Source of the DNA: Isochrysis galbana
Taxonomy: Eukaryota; Haptophyta; Isochrysidales; Isochrysidaceae
DNA length: 64,000 nt
Direction of reading: 5' to 3'
Assembly (NCBI GenBank): GCA_018136815.1
Contig: CM030943.1
Coordinates: 3,017,003-3,081,002, forward strand
Positions 62,866 to 64,000 of this stretch are shown here, one piece after another (the stretch's first letter is position 1; every line of letters starts with the position of its first letter). A program made the translations under genes and the position numbers. Under the pieces are notes generated by a model. The model had not been told where the DNA came from. It ran no database searches and saw only the letters and a program-made list of their open reading frames with translations.

Positions 62866-62975
62866 TTAGTACCACTACTGCCACTATCACGACACCTGAG
62901 CCGGGCCCATGGTAGTGCACCTGGGCCGCATCCCCGAAACTAATGACAAAGGGATGAGGGGGGGAAGGTAAAGAG
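62866..62975 (+). repeat. Partial repeat C start plus repeat E copy
   Basis: GAGCGTTAGTACCACTACTG appears at 62865 and again at about 63003, each after an A-rich AACAACT, so the start of repeat C is duplicated in tandem about 138 bp apart. Between them lies a repeat E copy (GGTAGTGCACCTGGGCCGCA, GACAAAGGGATGAGG). Confidence 0.75.
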
Positions 62976-63002
62976 GTGGAGATAATAATAATAAAACAAC
63001 TG

Positions 63003-63575
63003 AGCGTTAGTACCACTACTGCCACTAGCCCGGTACTATTATCACGACACCCCTCAGCGCACCTGCCCGTACGCCTTGACCCTAGATGGGAAATACGTAT
63101 TTACCGTATTTGGCCAGAGATTAAATACATATGTATTTGGCTGTATTTGAAGCGTGTCCTGGGTAGTGGGCCTCGAATGTATTTCAAATGTATTTGGCCG
63201 GAGGCCAAATACATATGTATCTGGCTGTATCGCTGTATTTGCAGGCCCCTGCACCGTATTTCCCATCTAGGGCCTTGACGTGCGTTGTCAATAGACACAT
63301 ACGCATATGCACCCCTACGAGTCTCCCCCCTCGCAAACCCCCGGCTCCCATTCTAACTCCCCACCCACAAGCCACAAGCTACAATGACAATGAGGGAAAA
63401 CCCATCGGCGAGGCGCACCGACCTACGTCGGGCGACTCTCCGGGAAAAAGCACCGGGGGGGGGGGGGGAGGAACCTCTCGTCGTGAAGAAGAACGGCCCT
63501 TACAGCTCTCGCCGCGAGCGATCCTCGAGAAATAAAAGACTGTAGACAGCGCCTCGAGTGTCGCATTCATCCTAG
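63003..63575 (+). repeat. Dispersed repeat C, copy 2 (filled site)
   Basis: Colinear with 3209-3540 on both sides of the MITE at 63081-63271: the left part ends GCGCACCTGCCCGTACGCCT, and the right part resumes at GACACATACGCATATGCACC. It ends AATAAAAGACTGTAGACAGC and GCCTCGAG. Confidence 0.85.
63081..63271. mobile_element. 191-bp hAT-like MITE with 17-bp TIRs and 8-bp TSD
   Basis: Left end CCTAGATGGGAAATACG equals the inverse of the right end over 17 bases. The flanks are a perfect 8-bp duplication GCCTTGAC at 63073-63080 and 63272-63279. No coding capacity. Inside are several GTATTTGG/CCAAATAC words, including a hairpin TGTATTTGGCC-GGA-GGCCAAATACA (about 63190-63215), likely subterminal transposase sites. 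The corresponding unfilled site is in repeat C copy 1 at 3276-3283. Confidence 0.9.
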
Positions 63576-63806
63576 ATGATGCGATTTCCAGGCTCTTGTT
63601 TCCAGGTCCTTCGCCGTGCGGCCACACGGTGAAGCTCAGGTACTTCTAGGTTGGTAGGGTTCGTCCCTAGCGATCTAGAATTCGAGTTCTCGTTTCTTTC
63701 CTTCTAGCCTGTTTGTCAGGTCTAGATTCCAGGTTTCCTCCTTTCGGGTAATCTTGACCCAAAGGAGCCAGGTTGCCTGTCACTCGCCGCGCGCTTGTCT
63801 CAGGCT
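63560..63806 (-). repeat. Inverted copy of the 48140-48393 LTR-like segment
   Basis: TGTCGCATTCATCCTAGATG at 63560, then CCGTGCGGCCACACGGTGAA, CTAGCGATCTAGAATTCGAG, TTCGGGTAATCTTGACCCAA and GCGCGCTTGTCTCAGGCTCT. Identity to the inverse of 48140-48393 is high with a few substitutions. It is bounded by repeat C on the left and repeat B on the right. Confidence 0.8.
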
Positions 63807-63807
63807 C

Positions 63808-64000
63808 TCGCCAACCTACTTTTATAAGTGGGGGTCAATGGGGGCCTCGCGCCCCCCTCTTTCCATCGCGGACACCCCCCGGGGTGGGCCCGTACATTCA
63901 ACCCCAGCCCCTGCCCTCTGGCAGGGGCAGGGCACTCATCAAATCAGCCCAGACCCCTAGTGGGCGCGGGCCGCGAGCCGCACTCCCAGGCCCGCATGGG
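63808..64000 (+). repeat. Dispersed repeat B, copy running off the window
   Basis: CAACCTACTTTTATAAGTGG onward matches 22866-23060 nearly base for base (GGCCTCGCGCCCCCCTCTTT, CCGTACATTCAACCCCAGCC, CCCTAGTGGGCGCGGGCCGC). It is cut by the window end. Confidence 0.85.

Overview
The window looks like nuclear DNA of a photosynthetic, flagellated microalga. It has a split photosystem II subunit gene (psbQ-like), an axonemal cilium protein (CFAP45), mitochondrial EF-Tu and MIC60 genes with many short introns, high GC content, huge polypurine/polypyrimidine tracts and a retroelement-dominated intergenic space. A secondary-plastid alga, perhaps a haptophyte, fits best: the fragments resembling polinton-like-virus genes and the GC-AG introns agree with that, but nothing here fixes the taxon.

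Layout. 0-3 kb: low-complexity DNA with two minus-strand terminal exons (one unknown, one leucine-rich repeat). 3.2-5.3 kb: a dispersed repeat, then a relic with a fibre-like gene and a truncated polinton-like capsid gene in convergent orientation. 7.1-8.6 kb: CFAP45. 9.4-12.1 kb: LINE scraps, an AT-rich foreign-looking ORF and dispersed repeats. 12.8-14.9 kb (minus): MIC60/mitofilin in at least eight exons. 16.7-18.0 kb: a DNA transposon with 18-bp terminal inverted repeats, an 8-bp target duplication and an unusual cargo ORF. 19.5-21.4 kb: a secreted, probably GPI-anchored receptor-L-domain protein whose repeats are one per exon. 21.6-25.3 kb: LINE fragments and an internally deleted LINE. 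26.1-28.8 kb (minus): a SAP30-like Sin3/HDAC subunit with a 1.6-kb low-complexity intron. 30.3-31.4 kb: a 480-bp GA microsatellite followed by a BED-type zinc-finger ORF. 31.7-34.5 kb: LINE and LTR 5' ends and a 1.4-kb C-rich minisatellite. 34.8-35.7 kb: psbQ-like gene. 36.6-40.2 kb (minus): an almost intact LINE derivative with 20-bp target duplications. 40.5-42.4 kb (minus): a decayed Ty3-type element. 43.6-44.6 kb (minus): a single-exon seven-transmembrane receptor. 46.7-49.9 kb: LTR, Ty3 pol and LINE remnants. 50.1-53.1 kb: mitochondrial EF-Tu in eleven exons. 54.3-56.0 kb: a third LINE derivative and an LTR. 56.8-62.5 kb (minus): a six-domain gelsolin/villin gene that appears to continue into a C-terminal PH domain. 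62.9-64 kb: repeats, one carrying a hAT-like MITE.

The host genes are housekeeping or organelle genes and do not form an operon-like group. The mobile DNA does form a coherent picture. One LINE group ('MERA', after its ORF1 N-terminus) recurs at least eight times with a hairpin-like 5' leader and, where the end is intact, a 3' oligo-T tail. Two copies join ORF1 directly to the distal part of ORF2 without endonuclease or reverse transcriptase. Exon boundaries were read by eye from reading frame and GT/GC-AG signals; gene 5' ends are the least certain parts.
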